A stretch of 26,493 nt of DNA, taken from the IMG/VR virus record IMGVR_UViG_3300042881_002984, positions 1-26,493 of that record; one strand, given 5' to 3'. This document shows, piece after piece, positions 6,182 to 13,943 of this stretch (the stretch's first letter is position 1; the number at the start of each line of letters is the position of its first letter). The notes below the pieces were generated by a model. That model saw only the letters and a program-made list of their open reading frames with translations, was not told where the DNA came from and made no database searches. This stretch comes from a virus. The position numbers were made by a program, and so were the translations under genes.

Positions 6182-7933
6182 ATGGACACACAGCCTTCCT
6201 TGGCGTTGGTCGCTATTACTGGAAATAGCGAGGGTTACATCGGGCGATTCATCGAGGCTTTCCAAAAGCTCACGCCCCACATCTACATTGTCCGCGCCTG
6301 CGGCGGCAGGGAACCAGATCGTTCGCTCGACATTGCCCGCGAAATGGGGTGCAAGACGGGCGAATACAAGAACGCCGAAGCGTTCCAGTTTTGGGATCAT
6401 GTGGACAACTTCGCCGCCGCCCGGCAGATGGCGACGGACATGGCCGAGGCAGACGGCCACGACTGGCTCATTTGGGCCGATACGGACGATATTATTGAGC
6501 AAGAGTCCTGCGACATCATCCGCCAGCATTTGCGCGAGACGGCCCCCACGACCACGCTGGCGATGGTTCCCTATCGGTTGACCAATAATGGACTAAACCT
6601 CTTGCGTGAGCGCATCTGGCGGCGCGGGACGGCCAAGTGGGACGGCGCTGTTCACGAACACCTTGAACCCTTGGACAAATCGGGAGACGGGCAAGTGAGG
6701 TGGGAGGACGCCCGCATTGTCCACGCCCCTGACGAAAAGAAAGACGAGGCATCCGAAAAGCGCGGCAATGCCCGCAACTGGCGCATCATTGAATCGCAGC
6801 CCGACTGGGACAAAGACCCGCGCTGGATTTTCTACGGCAGCCTTGAGCATTTCGGCATGAAAAAGGATGCGCGCGGCATGGAACTCGCCATCGAGGCGCT
6901 CAAACACGAATCGCTCTCAGGGGATGAGCGGTATGAGCTTTATCTGCAACTCGCCATGCGGACGCAGGCATTCGCGCCGAAGAAATCGCTATTGCACGAA
7001 GCCTACAAGGTCAGTCCGTGGCGCAGGGAAGCCTTGGCCCAACTCGCGGCCACCAGCCTGGACAGCGGCGAGGCGCAAGATGCCCTGGCCTATGCCCGCG
7101 CATTTATGGCCCTGCCTGTGCCAGAGATTGTCCCGTGGACACACCGCCCGGTGGTCTATGGCTTCGGCGGCGTCGGGCTTTACGCCTGCACTCTGCGCGC
7201 CAATGGCGACACCGAGCGCGCCGATCAATTTGAATTGGAGTGGTTCAAGAAGTGCGGGGCAAAGATCAGCGTATGCCACCCGACCCGTGGCCGTCCGCTG
7301 CAAGCTGCCGAGACGCGCAAGAAGTGGCTGGAAGCGGCCAAAGACCCGCAAAGCGTGGAATACATCTTTGGTTTTGCCGAGGATGATGACGAGACGCGGG
7401 ACGTTTTGGGTCGATTCAAGCACGGCCTTTCGCCCGCTGGCCTCATGGATCAAGTCGGCGGAAACGCCGTGGCGAATTACAACGCGGCAGTAAAGGCATC
7501 GTCAGGGCAAATCATCGTCACCGCACAGGATGACATCGAGCCGCCGCTATTTTGGGACGAGCTTGTTTGGCAGGCGTTGGAACCGCACCTAAAGCGCCCG
7601 AAAGTGCTTGGCGTGAAAGACGGCCACCGCACGGACGGCCTCATGGTGACGTTCATTTGCACCCGGCCAACCCTCGGCTGGCTTGGCAACGGTGGAGGAA
7701 TCCTGTCTGGCGACTATCACGGCATTTATTCCGACACGGAATTTTCCCACCGCACGCGCAAAGCCGGGATCGTCTTGGACAGCGAGATTGTGTTTCTGCA
7801 TAACCACCCGTTTTTTGATCCCAAGGTCGCCACGGATGCCGTCTACGATGTGGAGAACTCCGACGCGGCCAACAAATTCGGGGCCGAGGTCTTCAAGCGC
7901 CGCAACCCTGACGCCTTTGACTCCAAGGATTAG
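6182..7933 (+). CDS. two-domain glycosyltransferase with central TPR-like region
   Basis: A 583-aa protein. Residues 1-165 resemble a GT-A fold family-2 glycosyltransferase: a first strand LALVAITGNSEGYIGRFIEAF, the metal/nucleotide motif WADTDD (D100-x-D102) and WDGAVHEHL. Residues about 215-355 are helical and TPR-like (LEHFGMKKDARGMELAIEAL and SLDSGEAQDALAYARAFM). Residues 361-545 look like a second glycosyltransferase domain: KISVCHPTRGRP, TAQDDIEPP (D450-D451), SGDYHGIYSDTEFSHR and FLHNHP. It would transfer sugars from nucleotide donors in the cytoplasm; the acceptor is unknown. It lies between coat and connector genes, behind a terminator and with its own TTGACA element, so it looks like an inserted cargo gene. 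Virion, host-surface or DNA-base glycosylation are all possible. Confidence 0.75.
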   Translation: MDTQPSLALVAITGNSEGYIGRFIEAFQKLTPHIYIVRACGGREPDRSLDIAREMGCKTGEYKNAEAFQFWDHVDNFAAARQMATDMAEADGHDWLIWADTDDIIEQESCDIIRQHLRETAPTTTLAMVPYRLTNNGLNLLRERIWRRGTAKWDGAVHEHLEPLDKSGDGQVRWEDARIVHAPDEKKDEASEKRGNARNWRIIESQPDWDKDPRWIFYGSLEHFGMKKDARGMELAIEALKHESLSGDERYELYLQLAMRTQAFAPKKSLLHEAYKVSPWRREALAQLAATSLDSGEAQDALAYARAFMALPVPEIVPWTHRPVVYGFGGVGLYACTLRANGDTERADQFELEWFKKCGAKISVCHPTRGRPLQAAETRKKWLEAAKDPQSVEYIFGFAEDDDETRDVLGRFKHGLSPAGLMDQVGGNAVANYNAAVKASSGQIIVTAQDDIEPPLFWDELVWQALEPHLKRPKVLGVKDGHRTDGLMVTFICTRPTLGWLGNGGGILSGDYHGIYSDTEFSHRTRKAGIVLDSEIVFLHNHPFFDPKVATDAVYDVENSDAANKFGAEVFKRRNPDAFDSKD

Positions 7934-7936
7934 GGC

Positions 7937-8269
7937 ATGGCAAGCCAGTTAGACACCGCGCACATCCTTGGCGTGGCCGCGATTACCGATGTCGGCGGCG
8001 AGTGCGTGACCATTGGCGGGATCGACTACAAAGCTGTAGTTGGCGACACCGAAACCCGCGACGAATTGGCCGAAGGCGGTGTGAGGCAAATCCGTAGCGT
8101 GCGCCTGGCGCTCCAAGCCAGCGCCTTTGAGCCGCGCTTCGACAAAATCGACAACACCGTTCCTGCCATCTGGAGTCGCGTCACGGTGCGCGGGCAAGAG
8201 CTTCAAGTGTTGGCCGTCTCGCAGGACGGCGCAGTGGTCGAAATCACAGCGGGCGGCTTGGCCGAATAG
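7937..8269 (+). CDS. head completion / head-tail connector candidate
   Basis: A 110-aa, mostly beta protein with segments ECVTIGGIDYKAVV, SVRLALQASAF, SRVTVRGQELQVLAV and AVVEITA. Its size, its beta-rich character and its place just before the tail completion genes fit a gpFII-like or similar connector that caps the filled head. It starts 3 nt after the glycosyltransferase stop, with a modest AAGGA upstream. No family motif is decisive, so the function is inferred from gene order. Confidence 0.5.
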   Translation: MASQLDTAHILGVAAITDVGGECVTIGGIDYKAVVGDTETRDELAEGGVRQIRSVRLALQASAFEPRFDKIDNTVPAIWSRVTVRGQELQVLAVSQDGAVVEITAGGLAE

Positions 8270-8271
8270 TT

Positions 8272-9171
8272 ATGGCGGCGGCAGTCTCAGCCGACATTAC
8301 GCTGGATGAATTGCGTAAGTTCGTCCCGAAGTTCGTCAATGCGACAACAAAAGAAGTCGGGCAAGAACTTATCCGCCAAGCAAAACTGCTTGTGCGTGAT
8401 AGCGGCGACAATGGCCTGCTGTCCATCACGCCGCCGAAAGACGAGGGCCAAGGCGTCGGCGCAGTCACGCGAGACATCAACCGTGTCTTTGTCAGCGTTG
8501 CCGTCATTCGCAAAATCTTGGCCGATAGCGGAGTGCGCGGGGTGTCTGTCGCGTTCAGCCGATACATGAAACAGGGTGGCCCAAATTACTCAGAGGCCCG
8601 CGCCTTGGATCTTCTGAACAATCAGACCCCGACGCTGGTTGAGGTGCGCCCCTATACCACGAAAAAAGGAAAGCGCGTCAACAGCTACACACAGACGCGG
8701 AAAGTGTCGGCAGTGGGCGAGCCAAAGTTGGGCAATCTTCAATATGTGGGCCAAGAACCAAACCGCAATCTGCACAAGAGCAGGCAAAATTCTCAGGGCC
8801 GAGTGAACCAAGCGCATTGGTCGCAGCTTGTCGTTAGCAAAGGCAAAATGAACAGCTACACGACCAAAATGACCAAGCGCGTTGGAACGCTCAAGGCGGG
8901 TTGGGGCGCTGCATGGAAAGACCTCGGACTTGTAGGGGCGGGCGCGCTCAATTTGCCAGAATTTGTCAGCAACAATCTTACGCGAGGCAGCGGGAAGGGC
9001 CGCAGGAGCTTCGGCAATCCTTTGAATATGTATATCGAAATGGCGAACACCGCAAAAAACGCCAGCGACAAAATCCGCCAAGGTCGGGTTAATTGGTTGC
9101 TTGAGTTCCGCCAGAAACAGATCGAACGCGAAATGAACAACCGCCTCGGCAAGTTAGCAAAAGCCGCATGA
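8272..9171 (+). CDS. minor tail / tail-completion protein candidate
   Basis: A 299-aa basic protein. The N-terminus (TKEVGQELIRQAKLLVRDSGDNGLLSITPP) forms an amphipathic helix resembling the start of HK97 gp10- or lambda Z-like tail completion proteins. The middle is Lys/Arg/Asn-rich and the C-terminal half has a segment GTLKAGWGAAWKDLGLVGAG and a long helix KIRQGRVNWLLEFRQKQIEREMNN. It lies between the connector candidate and the tail terminator, exactly where lambda has Z. It starts 2 nt after the previous stop, and its end overlaps the next start by 4 nt (ATGA). The longer than usual length suggests an added domain. Assignment is positional. Confidence 0.5.
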   Translation: MAAAVSADITLDELRKFVPKFVNATTKEVGQELIRQAKLLVRDSGDNGLLSITPPKDEGQGVGAVTRDINRVFVSVAVIRKILADSGVRGVSVAFSRYMKQGGPNYSEARALDLLNNQTPTLVEVRPYTTKKGKRVNSYTQTRKVSAVGEPKLGNLQYVGQEPNRNLHKSRQNSQGRVNQAHWSQLVVSKGKMNSYTTKMTKRVGTLKAGWGAAWKDLGLVGAGALNLPEFVSNNLTRGSGKGRRSFGNPLNMYIEMANTAKNASDKIRQGRVNWLLEFRQKQIEREMNNRLGKLAKAA

Positions 9172-10049
9172 TCCACCGCCAATTAGAAGCTCAATTTGCC
9201 GCCCGCATCGAAGCCGCCCGCACGGGAACCGCGCTCGCAGGCATTCCAATTCGCTATGCCGTTCCGACCGATCCGCTGGCCCTGCCGTGCGTTATCGTCT
9301 CGGCGGCAGGCTCCGAGCTTGTCGAGGGCGGGGTGAGATCCGCCAGCCGGGTAAGCATGGATTTTAGCGTTCTGACCTCGGCCAATGACGGAACAGGCTG
9401 GCAGACATCCCACAAGAACCGTGTGGCCGCGCTCTCGCGTATTTTGGACGATACCAATACCAACACCGCGCTTGCCGCCATCAACGCGGCACAGACCGAT
9501 TTAACACTATACGGATGGCATCTGGTCGAGCTTTCGGGCAACACCGCACCGAACATCCAGACCGACACCATCCGCATCAGCGCCGTGGCAGGCGACCGAA
9601 TCGCCACCGCACCCACAGGCCCGACATCGGCCACTCCGCAAACCTACAGCCTGCGCCATGAGATCGAGCAAATCGTGTCAGCCCACCTTGGCACCGAGCT
9701 TCCGAGCGCCGTAACAGACGATTACACCGTGTATCCCTACTACTCGGAAACCACAGCCCCGCCCCGGCGCATTGTCGCCGCCTGCTTGTCGGCCAGCCGA
9801 CCCTTCCCGCAGTTGGCCCGATGGCAGGCTGATGCCACCATTCACATCATCAGCCCCGGCGAATACGCCAGCGCCCATGACGAGGTGGTGGAGCAAGTCG
9901 AGGAAACCCTGCGCGAGATCGTGGCCCAAGACTTCACCTCGGCCAACGTCACGGTTGCCGGGCTGTTGGAAAGCGCGCACTCGGTCGATACGGCCAACAA
10001 CCGCATTACTGACGTTCTTAGCGTGACCCTCTATTGCCAGCAGAATTGA
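9168..10049 (+). CDS. tail terminator-like protein, apparently two tandem domains
   Basis: A 293-aa protein that reads as two copies of one fold. Each half has an N-terminal helix (HRQLEAQFAARIEAA and LRHEIEQIVSAHLG), then a Pro-containing strand (PLALPCVIVSAAG and APPRRIVAACLSA), a beta-bulge strand pair, a helix (SHKNRVAALSRIL and AHDEVVEQVEETLREI) and a final strand (TIRISAVAGD and VLSVTLYCQQN). This layout fits lambda gpU-type tail terminators, which cap the tail tube and join it to the head. The ATG overlaps the preceding stop (ATGA). The TGA stop is embedded in TTGACAC. The duplication is judged by eye from secondary-structure pattern, not by alignment. Confidence 0.5.
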   Translation: MIHRQLEAQFAARIEAARTGTALAGIPIRYAVPTDPLALPCVIVSAAGSELVEGGVRSASRVSMDFSVLTSANDGTGWQTSHKNRVAALSRILDDTNTNTALAAINAAQTDLTLYGWHLVELSGNTAPNIQTDTIRISAVAGDRIATAPTGPTSATPQTYSLRHEIEQIVSAHLGTELPSAVTDDYTVYPYYSETTAPPRRIVAACLSASRPFPQLARWQADATIHIISPGEYASAHDEVVEQVEETLREIVAQDFTSANVTVAGLLESAHSVDTANNRITDVLSVTLYCQQN

Positions 10050-10065
10050 CACGCCCGGCGAGGGT
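10046..10065 (+). promoter_or_regulatory. TTGACA element before the tail tube candidate
   Basis: TTGACAC starts 20 nt before the ATG at 10066 and contains the upstream TGA stop. GCCC (10053-10056) and GGGT (10062-10065) can pair just before the start codon. Confidence 0.6.
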
Positions 10066-10626
10066 ATGCCTATCAGCTACGGTGTTTCGGGCGCTTTTTC
10101 CAAAAGCACGGCCAAGACGTTTGAGAAACTTCTGGTGCAAGACCAGAACGGCGTCACCACGACGATTATCTCAAAGTATGTCCGCACGGAGACAACCACC
10201 GAGACGGTTGGAACTACCTTCGGCGCTGGCACAATTGGCAGCAACGAAGTTCTAAACGCCACCATCACCGCCCAAGTGGACGAGCAACTGATCGAAAGCG
10301 GAAGCGCATCGTCTTCGCCAGCGGCCATCCGATTCTACAACCCTCGCGCCGAGGCTTCGGCTCAGGTTTTGGGCGACTTCACGGGCAGCAGCTTCTCGCT
10401 CGACAGCATTTCTTTTACTGTTCTGAGCGCCGAAAAGGCCGAAACGGCAGGCGATGTGGTCAAGACCAACATCCGTGGCACGGCCATCAACACGGCGACA
10501 GTCGGCGGATCAACCCTTACCACGGGCGACCATTCTTCGACTTCCACCATCCGAGTTGAAAAGCGGTTTGGTAACACCGATTACCAGCGCGTCACCGTCA
10601 CCACGGTCGCTTTTGCCGGATCGTAA
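10066..10626 (+). CDS. major tail (tube) protein candidate
   Basis: A 186-aa Thr/Ser/Ala/Val-rich beta protein (NGVTTTIISKYVRTETTTETVGTTF, EVLNATITAQVDEQL, STIRVEKRFGNTDYQRVTVTTVAFAGS). Its position, between tail terminator and tail chaperone, is where the tail tube gene is expected, and the beta-strand repetition fits a tube subunit that stacks into rings. It has its own TTGACAC element, as would suit an abundant structural protein. No conserved tube motif is visible, so this is a positional call. Confidence 0.55.
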   Translation: MPISYGVSGAFSKSTAKTFEKLLVQDQNGVTTTIISKYVRTETTTETVGTTFGAGTIGSNEVLNATITAQVDEQLIESGSASSSPAAIRFYNPRAEASAQVLGDFTGSSFSLDSISFTVLSAEKAETAGDVVKTNIRGTAINTATVGGSTLTTGDHSSTSTIRVEKRFGNTDYQRVTVTTVAFAGS

Positions 10627-10637
10627 GGGCTCGCGCT

Positions 10638-11201
10638 ATGGATGCGCTGGCCGCTGAAGCGTTCTTAAACGCGACACACCGCGTTTGCGGGCTGCGAATG
10701 CTCCCGCTTTCCGTGGGCCATGCCTTCACCTTGGAAGCTATCGGCTCGCCATTTTACCACGGGCAGATGGGCAGCGAGCAGGAATTGCGGCTTGCCGCAT
10801 GGATCTGCTCGCGCCCCGCGCTGGTCTTGCCCGACATGGATTCCCTGGCCTGCCGCCTGTGGAAGTGGCGCAAGATTGATTTTGTGGCCGAGGTTGCCCG
10901 CTGGCGCACCTATGTCGCGGACTACTGCGCCCCGCCGCAAATGTGGAACAAGCAACCCAAAGCAGGCGAGGAGCGCGGCGAGCCTTCCAAAATCCCCAAC
11001 GCCATCAGCACCGTGGCCCGGCTCATGCGCCTCGGCATGAGCGAACAGCAAGCGTGGGCCACCCCCGTGGGCGCGGCGGCATGGTATGAGGCCGCAGCCT
11101 ACGAGACAGAAAGTGGCTCACACCTCGACATCGTGACCGACGCCGAGCGCATTGCCATTGCCAAGAGCAAGGCCAAGAAGGAGGGCGAGGCCAATGGCTG
11201 A
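10638..11201 (+). CDS. tail assembly chaperone candidate
   Basis: A 187-aa mainly helical protein immediately before the tape measure gene, the conserved place of tail assembly chaperones (lambda gpG/GT). The C-terminal half (IPNAISTVARLMRLGMSEQQAWATPVGAAAWYEAAAYE) resembles chaperone-type sequences seen before tape measure genes, in which a helix and a Trp-x-x-Pro turn are followed by an Ala/Tyr-rich helix. The tail is Lys/Glu-rich (SKAKKEGEANG) and carries the AAGGAGG Shine-Dalgarno for the tape measure gene. No obvious slippery frameshift heptamer was seen, so a gpGT-like fusion is not supported here. Confidence 0.5.
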   Translation: MDALAAEAFLNATHRVCGLRMLPLSVGHAFTLEAIGSPFYHGQMGSEQELRLAAWICSRPALVLPDMDSLACRLWKWRKIDFVAEVARWRTYVADYCAPPQMWNKQPKAGEERGEPSKIPNAISTVARLMRLGMSEQQAWATPVGAAAWYEAAAYETESGSHLDIVTDAERIAIAKSKAKKEGEANG

Positions 11202-12645
11202 AGTAAAAGTAAAAATCACAGCGGCCAACCAGACGCAAACTGGCTTTCAGTCCGTCTTGGCCGATGCACAAAAGACGGCGACACAAGTGCAGCAGACTTT
11301 TGCGCGGGCATCTACCGCGCCAAGAATGCCACAAGTAAAGCAGCCGGGCGGCAGCGGCGGGCCGATAGACATTGATATTGGCGACTATGGGCTTGGGCCG
11401 CTGCGGGAATTGCAGCAACAGCTTAAACAGGCGCGTGAGGCCGCGCAGCAGGCGTTCGATCCAGACCCCCCGCAACAATTCAGTAACGGAATTGGCGGCG
11501 TCCTTGGCAGATTTGCCATAATGATTGGCGTTGCGGCGACCGTTGGCAGGGTGGTTGCTTCGGCATTTGAACAGTTAAGCCAAGCAGTAAAAGCCGCCAC
11601 ATCGGTTCAAGAGCAATTTAATCAGGTTCTTGGCGAGGCGGGAGCAGCGCCGACGCTGGATGCCGCCATATCTGGATACAAGCAACTAAATAGCTTGGCC
11701 GACCAGACAGGCAAAATTATTGACGAAACCATTGGCAAGGACACGCGCAGCGCGTTTGCCAGCTTTTTTTCTGCAAAGCCCGGACAACTGTTGAATCGAG
11801 GCGCGGATTTTCTTGGGCTTAATTTTGTTACAAGCGGCCTGCGTTCGCAAGAGCAAGACCAAAGATCAAAAGCTCAACAAGCATTGCTGGCATCGTTGGA
11901 GCGGCAAAAGTTGGACGCCGAAGCACTGTCCGCCTCAGCGGGAGATCCGTCTGCCACTGAACGCATACAGCGCGAACAAAGGCAGCGTGAACAGCGCCGC
12001 CGCTTAGACGATCAGCTTCGCGGAAGCGCCTCGCCAGAATTTATCGCGGAAGCCAAAGGAAAACTGGAAGCTGCAATAGCCGCAGAAAACGAAGCCGCAG
12101 CAACTAAAGACCGTTTAGAGTCAGAGAAAAAGGCCACTCAAGAAAAAGAAAAGCAGACACGCGAGGCCCAAAGATCGGCTGAAGAAACTCAAAGAGAGGC
12201 CGAACAAAAAGCAAGGCTGGCAGAACAAGCGGCCAAAGAACAAGAACGCACCGCCAAAGCTCGACGAGGCATTGACCAAGACATTGCGCTAACCGAGGCC
12301 AAGCTGCGCGGCGACAAGGGCGCGGAGGAAGACATTCTGCAACAGCGCGACATCGACCGCGCAATGGAGAGCGGGGCCACATTTGAGCAAGCCGCCAACC
12401 TTGCCGCGACCAACGCGCTACAGCGCCAGATGGAAGCGGCGAGCGCCGCCGAGGGCCAAGCAAAAATGACAGGCTCTTTCGGCGCAAGCTCTCTCCAACG
12501 CATCGGCTTCGCCTCAAACGAATTTTTCGACACCCGCCGCAAAGAAGACCCAAGCAAACTGATGCAGCAAATGGTTTCCGAGCAGAAGAAGACAAACAAA
12601 TACCTCGGTGATGCAGGCGGGCTTTACCTTCAATCATCCTCATAA
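11194..12645 (+). CDS. tape measure protein
   Basis: A 483-aa protein that is long, helical and coiled-coil rich, with Gln/Glu/Ala/Arg repeats from about residue 240 to 360 (ERIQREQRQREQRRRLDDQLR, EKEKQTREAQRSAEETQREA). A hydrophobic segment lies near residues 102-125 (GGVLGRFAIMIGVAATVGRVVASAF). These are the hallmarks of tape measure proteins, which set tail length and enter the host envelope with the DNA. The ATG at 11194 has AAGGAGG 9 nt upstream and overlaps the chaperone stop by 8 nt. By the usual 0.15 nm per residue, the tail would be roughly 70 nm, short for a siphovirus. The coding stretch 11600-12250 is visibly more A-rich than its neighbours. Confidence 0.8.
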   Translation: MAEVKVKITAANQTQTGFQSVLADAQKTATQVQQTFARASTAPRMPQVKQPGGSGGPIDIDIGDYGLGPLRELQQQLKQAREAAQQAFDPDPPQQFSNGIGGVLGRFAIMIGVAATVGRVVASAFEQLSQAVKAATSVQEQFNQVLGEAGAAPTLDAAISGYKQLNSLADQTGKIIDETIGKDTRSAFASFFSAKPGQLLNRGADFLGLNFVTSGLRSQEQDQRSKAQQALLASLERQKLDAEALSASAGDPSATERIQREQRQREQRRRLDDQLRGSASPEFIAEAKGKLEAAIAAENEAAATKDRLESEKKATQEKEKQTREAQRSAEETQREAEQKARLAEQAAKEQERTAKARRGIDQDIALTEAKLRGDKGAEEDILQQRDIDRAMESGATFEQAANLAATNALQRQMEAASAAEGQAKMTGSFGASSLQRIGFASNEFFDTRRKEDPSKLMQQMVSEQKKTNKYLGDAGGLYLQSSS

Positions 12646-12648
12646 CCT

Positions 12649-13302
12649 ATGGCACTAATCGAAACAACAGGCGGCGGATTTCAAGACAGCGGCGACCGCA
12701 AGGTTTTGCGGAAGGTTTACGTTTCCACAGGCGGGACGCTCCTCAACATCCCCACAACCGAGCAGGGTTTCCCGTTGTCCTCCGTCAGCGCGAGCGAGGA
12801 GCCGGGCGGCATCCGCCGCGCCGTGGCCGAATACTCCCAAGGCGGCGAAGGTGGGGCCAGTTACAACCAATACGGAAAAAGGATCGAGCTAACGGGCGGC
12901 ACGCGGGAAGTGCCGATTCAGACGCATGAATACTTTTCTGATTTGACCGAAGAGGAAATTGCAGCCGTGCAAAAATGCGTCGATGCGCGCGATCCTAATG
13001 CGGACGAAAACTATGCGATGGCTGGGAGATTGTATCCTTTGTATGCCTTTCTAATCAGAGGCGTTGAATACGTCCTTGCCCCCTCAGTTGTTGGGCGCGT
13101 TACCGAAATAGAAAGCGCGCTTCCAAGTCTTGAGCCGATTGCGAAAGTTGCAAATCCTTCAGAGCTTAACGCTCCTGCCGACACGTTTTGGATCTGCACG
13201 GCAATTACCGCTTCACCCATCGGCAATCGTTACGAAGTCACCCGCGAATACACGCTAAACTTCAGCAGTTGGGATGATGTCGCTGCACTTTATTCGTGGT
13301 AA
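12649..13302 (+). CDS. tail protein downstream of tape measure, function unknown
   Basis: A 217-aa protein that I do not recognise. It starts 3 nt after the tape measure stop and is followed 3 nt later by another tail gene, so it belongs to the tail operon. It is beta-rich with aromatic strands (GDRKVLRKVYVSTGGTLLNIP, REVPIQTHEYFSDLTEEEIAAVQ, DTFWICTAITASPIGNRYEVTREYTL) and ends in a Trp/Tyr-rich tail. A distal-tail or tail-tip role (between tape measure and fibre) is the likely meaning of the position. There is no signal peptide or membrane segment. Confidence 0.5.
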   Translation: MALIETTGGGFQDSGDRKVLRKVYVSTGGTLLNIPTTEQGFPLSSVSASEEPGGIRRAVAEYSQGGEGGASYNQYGKRIELTGGTREVPIQTHEYFSDLTEEEIAAVQKCVDARDPNADENYAMAGRLYPLYAFLIRGVEYVLAPSVVGRVTEIESALPSLEPIAKVANPSELNAPADTFWICTAITASPIGNRYEVTREYTLNFSSWDDVAALYSW

Positions 13303-13305
13303 GTC

Positions 13306-13941
13306 ATGGCCGATTTCGCGCAAATCCGATTCCTGCCCAACAGGCCGCTCCTGCGCGAACTGAGCGCCGATCGTCTCAACACGATCCTGCAAGAGATCAA
13401 ACGCAACAAGCCCAAGGGCGAGCGCGGCATCACAGTCAGACAAGACGGCACAGGCACCTACATCGGCCTAGCCGCTTCCCTGCCACGCGGCGGCACCTCT
13501 GCCCCAACGACCCGCCAACCGTGGGACTTAATCGCCCGCGTCGATCCCGACGCCGATCCTGAAGACGAGAATCCGCCTTATTTTGTGCGCGTCCAGCCCG
13601 GAACGCTCAACGGCATCCTGCCTTCAAATTGGGACGAGGAATTTGAGTGCGCTGGCACGGGCCTGCATTACGCCAAGGCCGTCATTGCCACAGACGGCGT
13701 GAACATCACGGGCGTGACAATCGAGATTGATACCGAAGAGCCTCCGCTGCAAAGCGCTTTGCTCTTCAGCGTGGACAATCCCGTGACGCTGCTATTCGGC
13801 CTGTTTGCCGAGGGGCAAGTTTACCGCGTCATCGGCCCCGGCGACATCATTGCCACACCAGAACTGTGGCTGACCAAGGCAAAAGACTCGCCGCCCGCCG
13901 TTGGCGAGCTTCCTTGGATCAACTATTACCGACTCACATAG
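13306..13941 (+). CDS. minor tail protein, function unknown
   Basis: A 211-aa protein in the tail-tip region. The N-terminus (QIRFLPNRPLLRELSADRLNTILQEIKRNKP) is a helix that may anchor it, followed by beta-rich segments (GITVRQDGTGTYIGLAASLP, YFVRVQPGTLNGILPSNWDEEF, VITGVTIEI-like strands) suggestive of a small carbohydrate-binding or structural beta domain. It begins 3 nt after the previous stop and ends 2 nt before the GTG of the Ser/Thr-rich protein. Function is inferred only from neighbours. Confidence 0.5.
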   Translation: MADFAQIRFLPNRPLLRELSADRLNTILQEIKRNKPKGERGITVRQDGTGTYIGLAASLPRGGTSAPTTRQPWDLIARVDPDADPEDENPPYFVRVQPGTLNGILPSNWDEEFECAGTGLHYAKAVIATDGVNITGVTIEIDTEEPPLQSALLFSVDNPVTLLFGLFAEGQVYRVIGPGDIIATPELWLTKAKDSPPAVGELPWINYYRLT

Positions 13942-13943
13942 CC

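Noticed and set aside
10638-11201. Programmed frameshift in the tail chaperone gene
   Set aside because: No convincing slippery heptamer near the 3' end, and the tape measure gene has its own good ribosome site directly after it.
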